Assembly (NCBI RefSeq): GCF_003416765.1
Contig: NZ_QSNG01000001.1
Location: 1,886,742-1,950,741, forward strand
Direction of reading: 5' to 3'
Length of the DNA: 64,000 nt
From: Paratractidigestivibacter faecalis
GTDB lineage: Bacteria; Actinomycetota; Coriobacteriia; Coriobacteriales; Atopobiaceae
Shown one piece after another: positions 39,942-49,441 of this stretch; the stretch's first letter is position 1; each line of letters begins with the position of its first letter. The notes under the pieces are model-generated. The model ran no database searches, was not told the origin of the DNA, and was given only the letters and a program-made list of their open reading frames with translations. A program made the translations under genes and the position numbers.

Positions 39942-40970
39942 TTGGACAGGCAAACCGGTGACGGCCTGCCTCCCGTCCCTTCTGGAGCAATCCGTCCCCA
40001 GGACGGGGAGCCCCCAAGAAGAGCCGGGGGAGAGATAAGCGTCTTTCTGGGGTACCTGTTCTGCGCGCTGGGTGGTCTGGCCGCAACGGCATCGCCGCTG
40101 GCCGCCGCCCTGTTCGTCGGGTTTGGAATGAGCGTCGTCTCGTCGAGAAGGCCGATTTCCGCCCGGGCCCTTGGAGTCCTTGCGTGCGTCGTTCCGGCGC
40201 TGGTCTTGGGACTCCAGCTGGACTCGTCCTCGCTCGCGTCCGCACTTGTCGCCTGCTGCCTTGGTGTGGCGGTGGCGGTTGCGTTCTGCGATGGGAGGGC
40301 GACCGCAGGCGTGCTCTGCATGCTTGTCGGAATGGCGACTCTTGTCCAGCTTGGGTCTGACGCGCTTCTCGCCGCGGGCCGGGGTACGACGCTGGCCAGC
40401 AGCATGAGCTCGCTGGTTGACGTCTACCTGCAGCAGCTCGGCAGCCTCGGCAACGGGGTGTCCGAGCAGGTTGCGCTCGTGCAGGCAATACTGCGCGTGG
40501 TCTGGCCTGTCACGTACGTTGTGCCCGCCCTGGGCGAGCTTCTGCTCGCCTATCTGGGAGTGAGGATTGCGTCCACCCGCATGGGCGAGCGCAACCCGGA
40601 CCTTCCGGACTTCGCGGAGTTTGACCTCCCTCTGTGGGTGGTCGCGCTCTTCGTCGGGGCGCTCGTGGGCCTGGCCGTCTGTCTCACCGCCAAGGTGCCG
40701 ACGGACGGAATCTGGTTCATGGCATGCGCAAACGTGATCCTTGCCGTGAGGTTTGCCTTTGCGGCACAGGGCCTGGCCGTTCTTTCCTGGTTCATCCGGA
40801 AGAGGCGGCCCAGCGGGCTCATGGCGGCTCTGGCCGTCATCGCGGCACTGTATCTTGAGATGCAGTTCATCGTAATGAGCATCGTGGGACTCATGGACGT
40901 GTGGAGCGACATCCGCCACCTCAACCGTGGCAAGACGGTCACCGTCCAGGACAACGCGAGGCAAGACTAG
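39942..40970 (+). CDS. YybS-like (DUF2232) membrane protein
   Basis: 342 residues from TTG 39942, with GAGAGGGAG ten bases upstream; the longer frame overlaps rpsR and is unlikely. Roughly eight hydrophobic segments, basic loops, and a basic C-terminus. The place between rpsR and rplI is where DUF2232/YybS proteins occur in many Gram-positives, and the size and topology fit. Function unknown; possibly linked to membrane or ribosome homeostasis. Start and family assignment are moderately sure. Confidence 0.72.
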   Translation: MDRQTGDGLPPVPSGAIRPQDGEPPRRAGGEISVFLGYLFCALGGLAATASPLAAALFVGFGMSVVSSRRPISARALGVLACVVPALVLGLQLDSSSLASALVACCLGVAVAVAFCDGRATAGVLCMLVGMATLVQLGSDALLAAGRGTTLASSMSSLVDVYLQQLGSLGNGVSEQVALVQAILRVVWPVTYVVPALGELLLAYLGVRIASTRMGERNPDLPDFAEFDLPLWVVALFVGALVGLAVCLTAKVPTDGIWFMACANVILAVRFAFAAQGLAVLSWFIRKRRPSGLMAALAVIAALYLEMQFIVMSIVGLMDVWSDIRHLNRGKTVTVQDNARQD

Positions 40971-41003
40971 GGCCGGCACACCCGGCCGAAGAAGGAGTAT
41001 CCC

Positions 41004-41525
41004 ATGAAAGTCATCCTCACGGATGAGCTCAGGGGTAAGGGCGGCGAGGGCGACATCGTCGAGGTCGCCCAGGGCTACGCGGAGAACTTCCTGTTCCCCA
41101 ACAAGATGGCCCTGCCCGCCACCCCGGGCAACATCAAGCAGCTCGAGGAGCGCCGTCACAACATCGAGAAGCGCGAGGCCGAGCGCATCGCCGCTGCCGA
41201 GGCTCTGAAGGCCGCCATCGATGGCAAGTCCGTCACCGTTGACGCCAAGATCGGCGAGGAGGGCCAGCTCTTTGGCTCCGTCACCCCCGCCCAGATCGCC
41301 GAGGCCATCAAGGCCGAGCTCGGCGTCGAGGTCGACCGCAAGCGCGTCGGCCGTGGCAACGCCATCAAGACCTCCGGCAAGCACGAGGTCGAGGTCAACT
41401 TCTACCGCGAGATCAGCGCCACGGTCACCGTCCTTGTCGGCGTGACCGAGGAGGAGCCCGCCGAGGAGGAGGCCGCCGAGGCTGAGGTTGAGGCCGAGGT
41501 CGAGACCACCGAGGTCGCCGAGTAG
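41004..41525 (+). CDS. rplI: 50S ribosomal protein L9
   Basis: 173 residues, about 25 longer than the usual L9. N-terminal domain MKVILTDELRGKGGEGDIVE and YAENFLFPNKMA; long helix; C-terminal domain ending at about residue 147. The rest is a Glu-rich tail (EEEPAEEEAAEAEVEAEVE). L9 binds 23S rRNA near the L1 stalk. GAAGGAG lies before the ATG. A terminator follows. Confidence 0.96.
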   Translation: MKVILTDELRGKGGEGDIVEVAQGYAENFLFPNKMALPATPGNIKQLEERRHNIEKREAERIAAAEALKAAIDGKSVTVDAKIGEEGQLFGSVTPAQIAEAIKAELGVEVDRKRVGRGNAIKTSGKHEVEVNFYREISATVTVLVGVTEEEPAEEEAAEAEVEAEVETTEVAE

Positions 41526-41626
41526 CACGGTTTTCAACGCTCGCCGCTGAGCTGGGGATTTCTACAAGAACCGCAGGTCAGCAGCGTGTAGTAAAAACCA
41601 CCTGCAACTCGCGAGGTGCACATGAT

Positions 41627-41670
41627 CCGCCCCGGGAGGACGTTGGTCCTTCCGGGGCGGCTTCTTTTTT
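41627..41670 (+). terminator. rplI operon terminator
   Basis: CCGCCCCGG-G-AGGAC and GTCCT-T-CCGGGGCGG arms around GTTG, followed by CTTCTTTTTT. Confidence 0.9.
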
Positions 41671-41810
41671 GACAGGATTTCAAACGGTGCCATCTACCTG
41701 CGGTTTTGTGAGCATTGGATTTAAATGGTTGCTATGTTTACGTGCTTCTCGCCGTGTGAGCTGCGCGTTTTGGATTGACGTGTATAGGGCCTTCAGACGG
41801 CTTCCGTCGG

Positions 41811-41864
41811 TGTTGAAAACTTGACAAACGCCCAGTTGGCTAATTGTTGAAAACGTTGAAAAGT
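41811..41864. promoter_or_regulatory. Cluster of DnaA-box-like words upstream of dnaB
   Basis: TGTTGAAAAC at 41811-41820 and again at 41845-41854, with GTTGAAAAGT at 41855-41864. The complement is TTTTCAACA, the same word found in the origin region. They lie about 135-190 bp before dnaB. The gap 41671-41997 holds no gene. A role in DnaA control of dnaB is inference. Confidence 0.6.
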
Positions 41865-41997
41865 CGAGAAACTCAAGGTAGACGGACTGACTTGCAAACA
41901 CGTGCCAGATTGGGGATGCCACCGGCGAAAGCCCCTTTGCAGCATACGTGCTGCTAAAGTAGGAAGTCGCCAAAATCTGACCGACCGAGGAGAGCCC

Positions 41998-43392
41998 GTG
42001 CCTTCCGACGACTACGACATCAACCCGACGAGAATGACCGTCTCGGAGCCTGGCGTCATGCCACAGGACCGCGAGGCGGAGTCTTCTGTGCTCTCCGCGA
42101 TGATGATCTCTCCGGACGCGCTTCAGGAGTGCCTCATCGAGCTGACGCCGGATGACTTCTACTTTCCGGCTAACCAGACCATCTTTTTGGCCGTGCGCGA
42201 GATGTTCAACCGCAACCAGCCGGTGGACAGCATCTCCCTTGCCGACTACCTCAAGAGCACCGGCGAGCTGGAGAAGATAGGCGGCCGCTCCTACCTGCTG
42301 GGCCTTGCCAACAACTCGCTTGCCCTTCTCGGCTGGCGCCGCCACATGGAGATGCTCCACCGCGACACCACGCTGCGCAAGATGATTCTGGCGTCCGCGC
42401 AGATCACGGCCCTTGCCTACGACGCGCCCGAGGACACCAAGGAGGTCATCGACCGCGCCGAGAAGATGCTGCTGGACGTCACCAACCGCGACGTGCACAC
42501 CAACGAGCAGTCCCTCGAGGACGTCATGGCCGACCTCTACGAGGAGCTGCAGGCCGCGGCCGAGCACAAGGACGAGCCCCTGGGCGTCCAGACGGGCTTC
42601 CCGTCCATCGACAGCTGCCTGCTTGGCCTGCGACCTGGCCAGATGGTGGTCATCGGCGCCCGACCGGGCGTGGGCAAGACGTCCTTTGCGCTCAACCTCG
42701 CAACAAACGCGGCCTTTGCCGGCGCGTCCGTGGCGCTCTTCTCGCTGGAGATGTCCAAGACGGAGATCGCGCAGCGCCTGCTGGCGGCCAACGCCCGCAT
42801 CGGCCTGCAGGAGATCCGCTCCGGCAACATCCGCGCCGAGCAGTGGCCGCAGATTCTGGAAGCGACCGAGCAGCTCTCCAAGCTGGACATCGTCATCGAC
42901 GACACCCCCGGCACCACGGTGACGGAGATTCGCGCCAAGGCCCGCCGCATCCTGCGTGGCAAGAAGCTCGGCGTGGTCATCGTGGACTATCTGCAGCTCA
43001 TTTCGCCCCCGTCCGGCGGTCACCGTGCCGACAGCCGCGCCACCGAGGTCGGCGAGATGTCCCGTGGCATCAAGATCATGGCCAAGGACCTCGAGGTGCC
43101 GGTCATCACGCTGTCCCAGCTCAACCGTACCGTCGAGAACCGCACGGGCAAGCGTCCGCAGCTCTCGGACCTGCGAGAGTCCGGCTCCATCGAGCAGGAC
43201 GCCGACATCGTTGCCCTGCTCGACCGTTCCATGAACGAGGAGGAGGCCGCGCGCGAGGACCGGCCTGCCATGGGCGAGACCACGTTCATCATCGCCAAGA
43301 ACCGTTCCGGCGCCCTGGCCGACGTCCCGCTGACATTCCTGCCCGGCTCCACCAAGTTCGTCGAGATCGACAAGCAGTTCCGCGGCGAGTAA
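41998..43392 (+). CDS. dnaB: Replicative DNA helicase DnaB
   Basis: 464 residues from GTG 41998 (GACCGAGGAGAG upstream). An N-terminal helical domain with MPQDREAESSVLSAMM, then a RecA-like ATPase: Walker A GARPGVGKTSFAL, Walker B VVIVDYLQLI, and the LRESGSIEQDADIV block. The hexamer unwinds DNA at forks. It carries no intein and ends at normal length. Preceded by a DnaA-box-like cluster and followed by the perfect 44-bp-arm palindrome. Confidence 0.97.
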   Translation: MPSDDYDINPTRMTVSEPGVMPQDREAESSVLSAMMISPDALQECLIELTPDDFYFPANQTIFLAVREMFNRNQPVDSISLADYLKSTGELEKIGGRSYLLGLANNSLALLGWRRHMEMLHRDTTLRKMILASAQITALAYDAPEDTKEVIDRAEKMLLDVTNRDVHTNEQSLEDVMADLYEELQAAAEHKDEPLGVQTGFPSIDSCLLGLRPGQMVVIGARPGVGKTSFALNLATNAAFAGASVALFSLEMSKTEIAQRLLAANARIGLQEIRSGNIRAEQWPQILEATEQLSKLDIVIDDTPGTTVTEIRAKARRILRGKKLGVVIVDYLQLISPPSGGHRADSRATEVGEMSRGIKIMAKDLEVPVITLSQLNRTVENRTGKRPQLSDLRESGSIEQDADIVALLDRSMNEEEAAREDRPAMGETTFIIAKNRSGALADVPLTFLPGSTKFVEIDKQFRGE

Positions 43393-43404
43393 CCCACCGC
43401 CACA

Positions 43405-43506
43405 GCCCCGCCACCGGGGACGGAGGCTTTTTGCAGGTAATGGGGACACATCCCACAAGATATGTCCCCATTACCTGCAAAAAGCCTCCGTCCCCGGTGG
43501 CGGGGC
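43405..43506. repeat. 102-bp element with 44-bp perfect inverted arms
   Basis: Arms 43405-43448 and 43463-43506 are perfectly complementary over 44 bp with a 14-base loop. They contain two GGGGAC words each (ACCGGGGACGGAGGC and AATGGGGACA). It lies between dnaB and the broken aminotransferase gene. It could form a very stable RNA hairpin or cruciform. Confidence 0.97.
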
Positions 43507-43524
43507 CTGAAAGGATTGAAGAGC

Positions 43525-44730
43525 ATGAGGTACGACTTCACTAGTCACATGGAGCGTCACGGCAAGGACTCCATCGCTGTTGACGGGCTGGGCACGGGGT
43601 TTGCGCCCGAGCCGCCGGAGGAGGGCTTTGACGTCATCCCCATGTGGGTGGCGGACATGAACTTCCCGACGGTCCCCACGGTGACTGACGCCATCATCGA
43701 GCGTGCCAAGCATCCCGCGTTTGGGTACTTCTCGGCGACTGACGAGTACTACGACTCAATAATCCGCTGGCAGGAGACCCGCAATGGCGTCACCGGCCTC
43801 GCGCCCGAGCACATTGGCTACGAGAACGGCGTGCTTGGCGGCGTGGTGGCCACGCTCAACAGCTTTGTTGCGCCCGGCGACAAGGTCCTTCTCCACAGCC
43901 CGACCTACATCGGCTTCACCAAGAGCCTGGAGAACAACGGGCTCTCCATCGTGCACTCGCCGCTCAAGATCGACGAGGACGGCGTCTGGCGGATGGACTT
44001 CGAGGACATGGAGGCCAAGCTCGCCCAGAATGACATCCACGCCGCCGTGTTCTGCTCGCCGCACAACCCGTGCGGGCGCGTCTGGGAGCGCTGGGAGGTC
44101 GAGCGCGCCATGGAGCTGTACCGCAAGTACGACTGCGTGGTGGTCTCCGACGAGATCTGGAGCGACCTCATCCTGCCGGGCCACAGGCACGTGCCCACGC
44201 AGAGCGTCTCCGACGACGCCCGCCGCCGCACGGTGGCCCTCTACGCACCGAGCAAGACCTTCAACCTGGCCGGCCTGGTTGGCTCCTACCACGTCATATA
44301 CGACAAGAGCCTGCGAGACCGCGTCACTTCTCGCAGCTCCAAGTGCCACTACAACGACATGAACGTGCTCTCCATGCACGCGCTCGTGGGCGCGTACAGG
44401 CCGGAGGGATACGAGTGGCTGGACGAGCTCACCTAGGTCCTGGGTGCAAACGTTGACTGGGCCTGCGACTACATTGCCGAGCACTTTGACGGCGTGAGCG
44501 TGCAGAAGCCCCAGGGCACCTACATGCTCTTTGTCGACTGCTCGGAGTGGTGCGCCGCCAATGGCCGCGACATCGACTGGGTGGAGCGCGCGTGCTGGCG
44601 CGTAGGCGTTGCGGTGCAGGATGGCCGCATGTTCCACGGACCCTGCCACCTGCGCATGAACCTGGCACTGCCGCTTGACCGCGTCCAGGAGGCCTTCGAC
44701 CGCATGGACCGCTACGTCTTCAACGCCTAG
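43525..44730 (+). pseudogene. MalY/PatB-type C-S lyase/aminotransferase, interrupted by an in-frame TAG
   Basis: Fold type I PLP enzyme: MWVADMNFPTVPTV near the start, SPHNPCGRVW, the SDEIWSDL motif, and the PLP-lysine in APSKTFNLAGL. The frame stops at TAG (44434-44436) after LDELT and continues in the same frame to 44730 with well-conserved sequence (MFHGPCHLRMNLALP, HLRMN being the Arg that binds substrate carboxylate). One base change from CAG to TAG would explain it. The N-terminal 303 residues could still be made but would lack the C-terminal domain. The family cleaves cystathionine or cysteine conjugates. A sequencing error or suppressor reading cannot be excluded. Confidence 0.85.
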
Positions 44731-44791
44731 CCCGCGCGAGGACGTATACTTATGACCGAATGGCAAGTTCACTTCTCTGAGAGGGACGCTT

Positions 44792-46078
44792 ATGTCAGCA
44801 TCTGTTCTTGTGGGTACCCAGTGGGGCGACGAGGGCAAGGGTAAGATCACCGACCTCATCTCTGGTGACTTCGACGTCGTCTGCCGCTACGGCGGCGGTG
44901 CCAACGCCGGTCACACGGTCGTCGCCAACGGCCACAAGCTGGCTCTTCACCAGATTCCCTCCGGCATCGTCCACGAGGACGCCCTGTCGGTCGTCGGCAA
45001 CGGCTGCATCGTCGACCCGACGGTCATCCTCGAGGAGATCGACACCCTCAAGGCCCAGGGCCTCAGCTGCGAGGGCCTGCGCATCTCGGGCAACGCGCAC
45101 ATCGTCATGCCCTACCACCGCGACCTCGACGGTGCCCACGAGAAGAACCTCGGCAAGAACCTCATCGGCACCACCAAGCGCGGCATCGGCCCCTGCTACA
45201 TGGACAAGATGAACCGCACCGGCCTGCGCATGCAGGACATGCTCGACGACGACACCTTCCGCGAGAAGCTCGCCGCCGCGCTGGCCTACCAGAACCCCAT
45301 CCTCGAGAAGGTCTACGGCCTGCCCACCTACACCGTCGAGCAGATCTGCGAGGACTTCCTGCCCTACGCCGAGCGCCTGCGCCCCTACATCATCGAGAGC
45401 TCCAAGCTGCTGAACGAGGAGCTTGCCGCCGGCAAGAACATCCTCTTCGAGGGCGCCCAGGCCACGATGCTCGACATCGACCACGGCACCTACCCCTTTG
45501 TGACCTCCTCCAACTGCACCGCCGGCGGCGCCGTCACCGGCTCCGGCGTGGGCCCCTGCAACATCGAGCGCGTCCTTGGCGTTGCCAAGGCCTACCTCAC
45601 CCGCGTGGGCTCCGGCCCCTTCCCCACGGAGCTCGACTTCAACGAGGGCGTGGGCAAGTTCCTGCTGGAGACCGGCCACGAGTACGGCGTGACCACTGGC
45701 CGCAAGCGCCGCTGCGGCTGGTACGACGCCGTGGTGGTCAAGTACGCCGCCCAGATCAACGGCCTGACCGACCTCGCCATCACCAAGCTCGACGTCCTCA
45801 CCGGCCTTGACACCATCAAGGTCTGCACCGCCTATGACTGCGACGGCGTCGAGTACGATACCGTTCCCGAGCACCGCGCGGTCTTCGACCACGCCAAGCC
45901 CAAGTACATCGAGGTTCCTGGCTGGCAGGAGGACATCACCGGCTGCAAGTCCTTCGACGAGCTGCCGCAGGCCGCCCAGGACTACATCAAGCTCATCGAG
46001 GACCTCTCCGGCGTCAAGGTCTCCCTCGTCGCCGTTGGTCCCGACCGCGAGCAGACCATCAACCGCTTCTGGAAGTAG
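44792..46078 (+). CDS. purA: Adenylosuccinate synthetase
   Basis: 428 residues, normal length. N-terminal GTQWGDEGKGKITD (GTP-binding loop and catalytic Asp), GANAGHTVV, GTTKRGIGPCY, and the C-terminal GPDREQTI. It converts IMP and aspartate to adenylosuccinate using GTP. ATG 44792 follows GAGAGGGAC. A TATACT -10-like box lies at 44745-44750. It is followed six bases later by the DegV-type gene. Confidence 0.97.
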   Translation: MSASVLVGTQWGDEGKGKITDLISGDFDVVCRYGGGANAGHTVVANGHKLALHQIPSGIVHEDALSVVGNGCIVDPTVILEEIDTLKAQGLSCEGLRISGNAHIVMPYHRDLDGAHEKNLGKNLIGTTKRGIGPCYMDKMNRTGLRMQDMLDDDTFREKLAAALAYQNPILEKVYGLPTYTVEQICEDFLPYAERLRPYIIESSKLLNEELAAGKNILFEGAQATMLDIDHGTYPFVTSSNCTAGGAVTGSGVGPCNIERVLGVAKAYLTRVGSGPFPTELDFNEGVGKFLLETGHEYGVTTGRKRRCGWYDAVVVKYAAQINGLTDLAITKLDVLTGLDTIKVCTAYDCDGVEYDTVPEHRAVFDHAKPKYIEVPGWQEDITGCKSFDELPQAAQDYIKLIEDLSGVKVSLVAVGPDREQTINRFWK

Positions 46079-46083
46079 GCTCT

Positions 46084-47034
46084 GTGACGGACACTGCCGT
46101 GGGCGAGAAGAGCTTCGGGATTGTCTGTGACAGCGGGTGCGACCTCACGCCAGCCCAGCTCGGCCGGCTTGGGGTCGCACTCGTGCCCCATCATGTGAAT
46201 GCGGGCCAGCAGAGTTGGCTCGACCGCGTGGACGTCTCCGACGACGACGCGCTCGAGCGCATGGGCGTCCGGGGGACCGACGCCGTGGTGGAGGAGGCCG
46301 GAGCGGACGAGCTTCTCGCCGCGTACCAGCGTCTTGTTGACGAGGGATGCAAGACCATAGTCTCCGTGCACTCCGCCGAGGCGCTGTCTGCGATGTGTGG
46401 GCGCGCCCGCGAGGCGGCGGCCCGGCTGGGGGACGTCACGCGCGTTGAGGTGCTGGACACCGGCACCGCGTCCATTGGCACCGGCATCGTCGTTGAGCGA
46501 CTGTCCGCGATGCGCGCGGCCGGCGTGCCCCTCGAGGACGCGCTCCTTGCCGCGCGCGAGATTGCCGCCGGCGTCCGCCTGATGTTCATACCCGCAAGCT
46601 CTTCTCGCCTGGTGCGCAGGAGGGCTCGCTCGAGGCACTCCGGGCTGGTCAGTCGCGCCTCCATGCTCCGTGTCCGCCTGGTGGGGGAGCGGGGCCTCTT
46701 TCTTGTGTCGCGCGGCGAGGTCACCCAGACCGTGCGCTCCACCGACATCGCCGACCTCTGCGGTCGCATCGCCCATGCCATGAGCGCGGTCGCCCACGCG
46801 GAGGGCCCGCTTGACTACGTCGAGCTCTACGGATGCGACCGCAAGGCCCTGCGTCCCCTCGAGAAGCCCCTTGACACCAACGAGTTCGAGGCCGAGCGCA
46901 TGGGAGTGACGCGCGTCTCTCCCAGCAACGTCGGCTTTGTGGGCAGGCCCGCCGTGGGCGTTGCCTTTGTTCCGGATTCACTCTTCGAGCGCGTGGGGGC
47001 CAACCAGCCCACCGACGTGCCCGCAGACGACTAG
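46084..47034 (+). CDS. DegV-family fatty-acid-binding protein
   Basis: 316 residues from GTG 46084, six bases after purA. N-terminal GIVCDSGCDLTPAQL matches the DegV opening (usually D-S-x-x-D-L). The middle shows the fatty-acid cleft region TIVSVHSAEALS and VEVLDTGTASIGTG. The C-terminal domain ends GVGTAFVPDS-like (VGVAFVPDSL). DegV/FakB proteins present bound fatty acids to a kinase (FakA) for phospholipid synthesis. No fakA is nearby. Sandwiched between purine genes, probably only co-transcribed. Confidence 0.88.
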   Translation: MTDTAVGEKSFGIVCDSGCDLTPAQLGRLGVALVPHHVNAGQQSWLDRVDVSDDDALERMGVRGTDAVVEEAGADELLAAYQRLVDEGCKTIVSVHSAEALSAMCGRAREAAARLGDVTRVEVLDTGTASIGTGIVVERLSAMRAAGVPLEDALLAAREIAAGVRLMFIPASSSRLVRRRARSRHSGLVSRASMLRVRLVGERGLFLVSRGEVTQTVRSTDIADLCGRIAHAMSAVAHAEGPLDYVELYGCDRKALRPLEKPLDTNEFEAERMGVTRVSPSNVGFVGRPAVGVAFVPDSLFERVGANQPTDVPADD

Positions 47035-47047
47035 ACGAGGAGACCTA

Positions 47048-48340
47048 ATGAGCGACAGCAAGATCGACATTCTTCTTCTGGGTTCCGGTGGGCGCGAGCA
47101 CGCGCTTCTGACCAAGCTGGCGGAGTCCCCGCGCGCCGGCAAGATGTGGGTCGCTCCCGGCAACGGCGGCATGGACGCCACCGCCGAGGTGGCAGACCTT
47201 GACCCGGAGTCTCCCGAGGGCGTTGCCGCCTGGGCGACGGGGCACGGCATCGGCCTTGTGGTCATTGGCCCGGAGGCCCCGCTGGTGGCGGGCGTCGCCG
47301 ACGCGGTGCGCGCCGCGGGCATCCCCACGTTTGGCCCCAACGGCAAGGCCGCCCAGATGGAGGGCTCCAAGAAGTTTGCCAAGGAGGTCATGGAGCGCGC
47401 CGGCGTGCCCACCGCCGCCTACCGCAGCTTCACCGACGAGGAGTCTTGCTCGGCCTACGTGCGCGAGGTCGGCGGACCCATCGTGGTCAAGGCCGACGGC
47501 CTGGCTGCCGGCAAGGGCGTCATCGTCGCCAAGACCACCGAGGAGGCGCTCGAGGGCGTCCACGAGTGCTTCTCTGGCGCGTTTGGCCAGGCAGGCGCCA
47601 CCGTCGTGGTCGAGGAGATGATGGAGGGGCCGGAGTGCTCGCTGCTGGCCCTGACCGACGGCAAGACGCTGGTGCCGCTGGCCACCTCCCAGGACCACAA
47701 GCGCGCGCTGGACGGGGACCTCGGCCCCAACACGGGCGGCATGGGCGTCTACAGCCCCGTGCCCATGGTCACGCCTGACGAGCTTGCCCAGATGATCGAC
47801 GTCGAGAAGCGCGTGGTGGCCGAGCTCGCCGCCGAGGGCATCACCTACTCCGGCTGCCTCTACGGCGGCTTCATGCTCACCAAGGACGGTCCCAAGGTCC
47901 TGGAGTTCAACGCCCGCTTTGGCGATCCCGAGACCCAGGTGGTGCTCCCGCGCATGAAGGGTGACCTCGTCGAGGCCTTCCTGGCCTGCGACAACGGCAC
48001 CCTCGGCGAGGACCAGGTTGCCTGGGACGACGACTGGGCGGTCTCCGTGGTGCTTACCTCCGCCGGCTATCCCGGCAAGTACGAGAAGGGCAAGGCCATC
48101 ACCGGCATCGACCGCGCCGAGCAGCTCGAGGGCGTGACCGTCTACCACGCCGGCACCAAGGTCGACGAGAGCGGCCAGCTGGTCACCAACGGCGGCCGCG
48201 TGCTGGACGTCACCGCCGTGGCGCCCACCTTCGAGGCCGCTCGCGCCCAGGCGTACGCCGCGGTCGAGCTTATCGACTTTGAGGGCAAGACCTTCAGGAC
48301 CGACATTGGCATGAGGGCCATCAAGGGTCGCGAGGCCTAG
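47048..48340 (+). CDS. purD: Phosphoribosylamine--glycine ligase
   Basis: 430 residues from ATG 47048 (CGAGGAGACC upstream). ATP-grasp enzyme of de novo purine synthesis: LLGSGGREHAL start, FGPNGKAAQMEGSK, VVKADGLAAGKGV, LTDGKTLVPLATSQDHKR and EFNARFGDPETQ. Fourteen bases after the degV-type gene, likely in one transcript with purA. Confidence 0.96.
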   Translation: MSDSKIDILLLGSGGREHALLTKLAESPRAGKMWVAPGNGGMDATAEVADLDPESPEGVAAWATGHGIGLVVIGPEAPLVAGVADAVRAAGIPTFGPNGKAAQMEGSKKFAKEVMERAGVPTAAYRSFTDEESCSAYVREVGGPIVVKADGLAAGKGVIVAKTTEEALEGVHECFSGAFGQAGATVVVEEMMEGPECSLLALTDGKTLVPLATSQDHKRALDGDLGPNTGGMGVYSPVPMVTPDELAQMIDVEKRVVAELAAEGITYSGCLYGGFMLTKDGPKVLEFNARFGDPETQVVLPRMKGDLVEAFLACDNGTLGEDQVAWDDDWAVSVVLTSAGYPGKYEKGKAITGIDRAEQLEGVTVYHAGTKVDESGQLVTNGGRVLDVTAVAPTFEAARAQAYAAVELIDFEGKTFRTDIGMRAIKGREA

Positions 48341-48361
48341 GCTCGGGGAGGTTTGAGAGCG

Positions 48362-49150
48362 ATGGCAGACATTCAGAAGGTCAACGGCGCCCACGACGAG
48401 CAGGCCGGCGAGACGGACGCGCTCGCCGTGCAGGCCTCCCTGCGCGAGGACGAGCTTGCCGACGCCACCGCCGACATGCGCGACTCCGTGGCGAGCTTCA
48501 CCTTTGACGGGGACCGTGACGACGTGGACCACGTCTCTGGCGCGCCCGTCGAGCGCGAGCTGGTACTTGGCAGCGAGGACCCGCGCGACGCGTCACTGGA
48601 GGAGAGACCCCTCTCCGAGGACGTTGCCTGGACGGGACGCATCTTCAACGTCAACCGACTGCAGGTCGAACTGCCCGACGGGCGCCACGCGGTGCGCGAC
48701 GTGGTGCGCCACCCCGGCGCGGTGGCCATTGTCGCCCTGACGGACGAGGGCCGCATCTGCCTGGTGCGCCAGTACCGCACGGCGCTCGGCCGCGTGACGG
48801 TGGAGATTCCCGCCGGAAAGCTCACTCCCGGGGAGGATCCGCTCGAGGCTGCGAGCCGCGAGCTCCTCGAGGAGACGGGTATGACCGCCGGGAAGATCGC
48901 GTTTCTGACCACCATCGCCAGCTCGGACGGGTTCTGCGACGAGCTCATCCACATCTACATGGCGACGGGCCTGGAGTTCTCCAAGTCCAGCCCGGATGCG
49001 GACGAGTTCATCAACGTCGACCTGGTGGAGCTCTCCGAGCTGGTGGATGCCGTGCTCGACGGGCGCATCGAGGACGCCAAGACCGTGGTGGGCGCCCTTT
49101 TGTGCGACTCCATCTCCCACCGACTGAACTTCTCTCAGGAAGAGGAGTAG
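48362..49150 (+). CDS. Nudix hydrolase (ADP-ribose pyrophosphatase type)
   Basis: 262 residues from ATG 48362 (GGGGAGG ten bases upstream). The Nudix box is complete: GKLTPGEDPLEAASRELLEE then TGM. The surrounding order (GRIFNVNRLQVELPDGR, then VRQYRTALGRVTVEIPAG) is that of ADP-ribose pyrophosphatases (NudF/YqiK-like). An N-terminal extension of about 85 acidic residues, absent from typical members, precedes the domain. It lies 21 bp after purD. Confidence 0.92.
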   Translation: MADIQKVNGAHDEQAGETDALAVQASLREDELADATADMRDSVASFTFDGDRDDVDHVSGAPVERELVLGSEDPRDASLEERPLSEDVAWTGRIFNVNRLQVELPDGRHAVRDVVRHPGAVAIVALTDEGRICLVRQYRTALGRVTVEIPAGKLTPGEDPLEAASRELLEETGMTAGKIAFLTTIASSDGFCDELIHIYMATGLEFSKSSPDADEFINVDLVELSELVDAVLDGRIEDAKTVVGALLCDSISHRLNFSQEEE

Positions 49151-49189
49151 CAAGGCGCGGCGGATTGGCTGGCAGGTCTTGACGAGAGA

Positions 49190-49226
49190 GGGCCCTGGGG
49201 AGCTAATATGTTCCCCAGGGTCCTTT
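49190..49226 (+). terminator. Nudix/purD operon terminator
   Basis: GGGCCCTGGGGA and TCCCCAGGGTCC arms (one G-T pair) with a 10-base loop, followed by TTTAAC. Confidence 0.8.
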
Positions 49227-49441
49227 AACTTGCATGGGTAAAACGATTATTTTACTGCGGTCAAGTAAAATCCGGTCAATATTAAATACCAGCCAGGATG
49301 CAGTATTCAGAAATATGGTTACCTCATTGATTTAAGACCCCCTCCCCATAAAATATTATTCAAATAACAAGCTTTCCCTTCATACACTCGATGTAACTGC
49401 ACACCTGTGGGGTTTATCCCCCGAGGAATGAAGGAGCTGCC
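49227..49441 (+). promoter_or_regulatory. AT-rich upstream region of the phase-variable adhesin
   Basis: About 215 bp that is clearly AT-richer than its surroundings (AAAATATTATTCAAATAAC and GTCAATATTAAATACC). It holds two CGGTCAA words 15 bp apart (49258-49264 and 49273-49279), a possible regulator site. No gene is seen. AAGGAG just before 49442 is the ribosome site. Confidence 0.55.
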
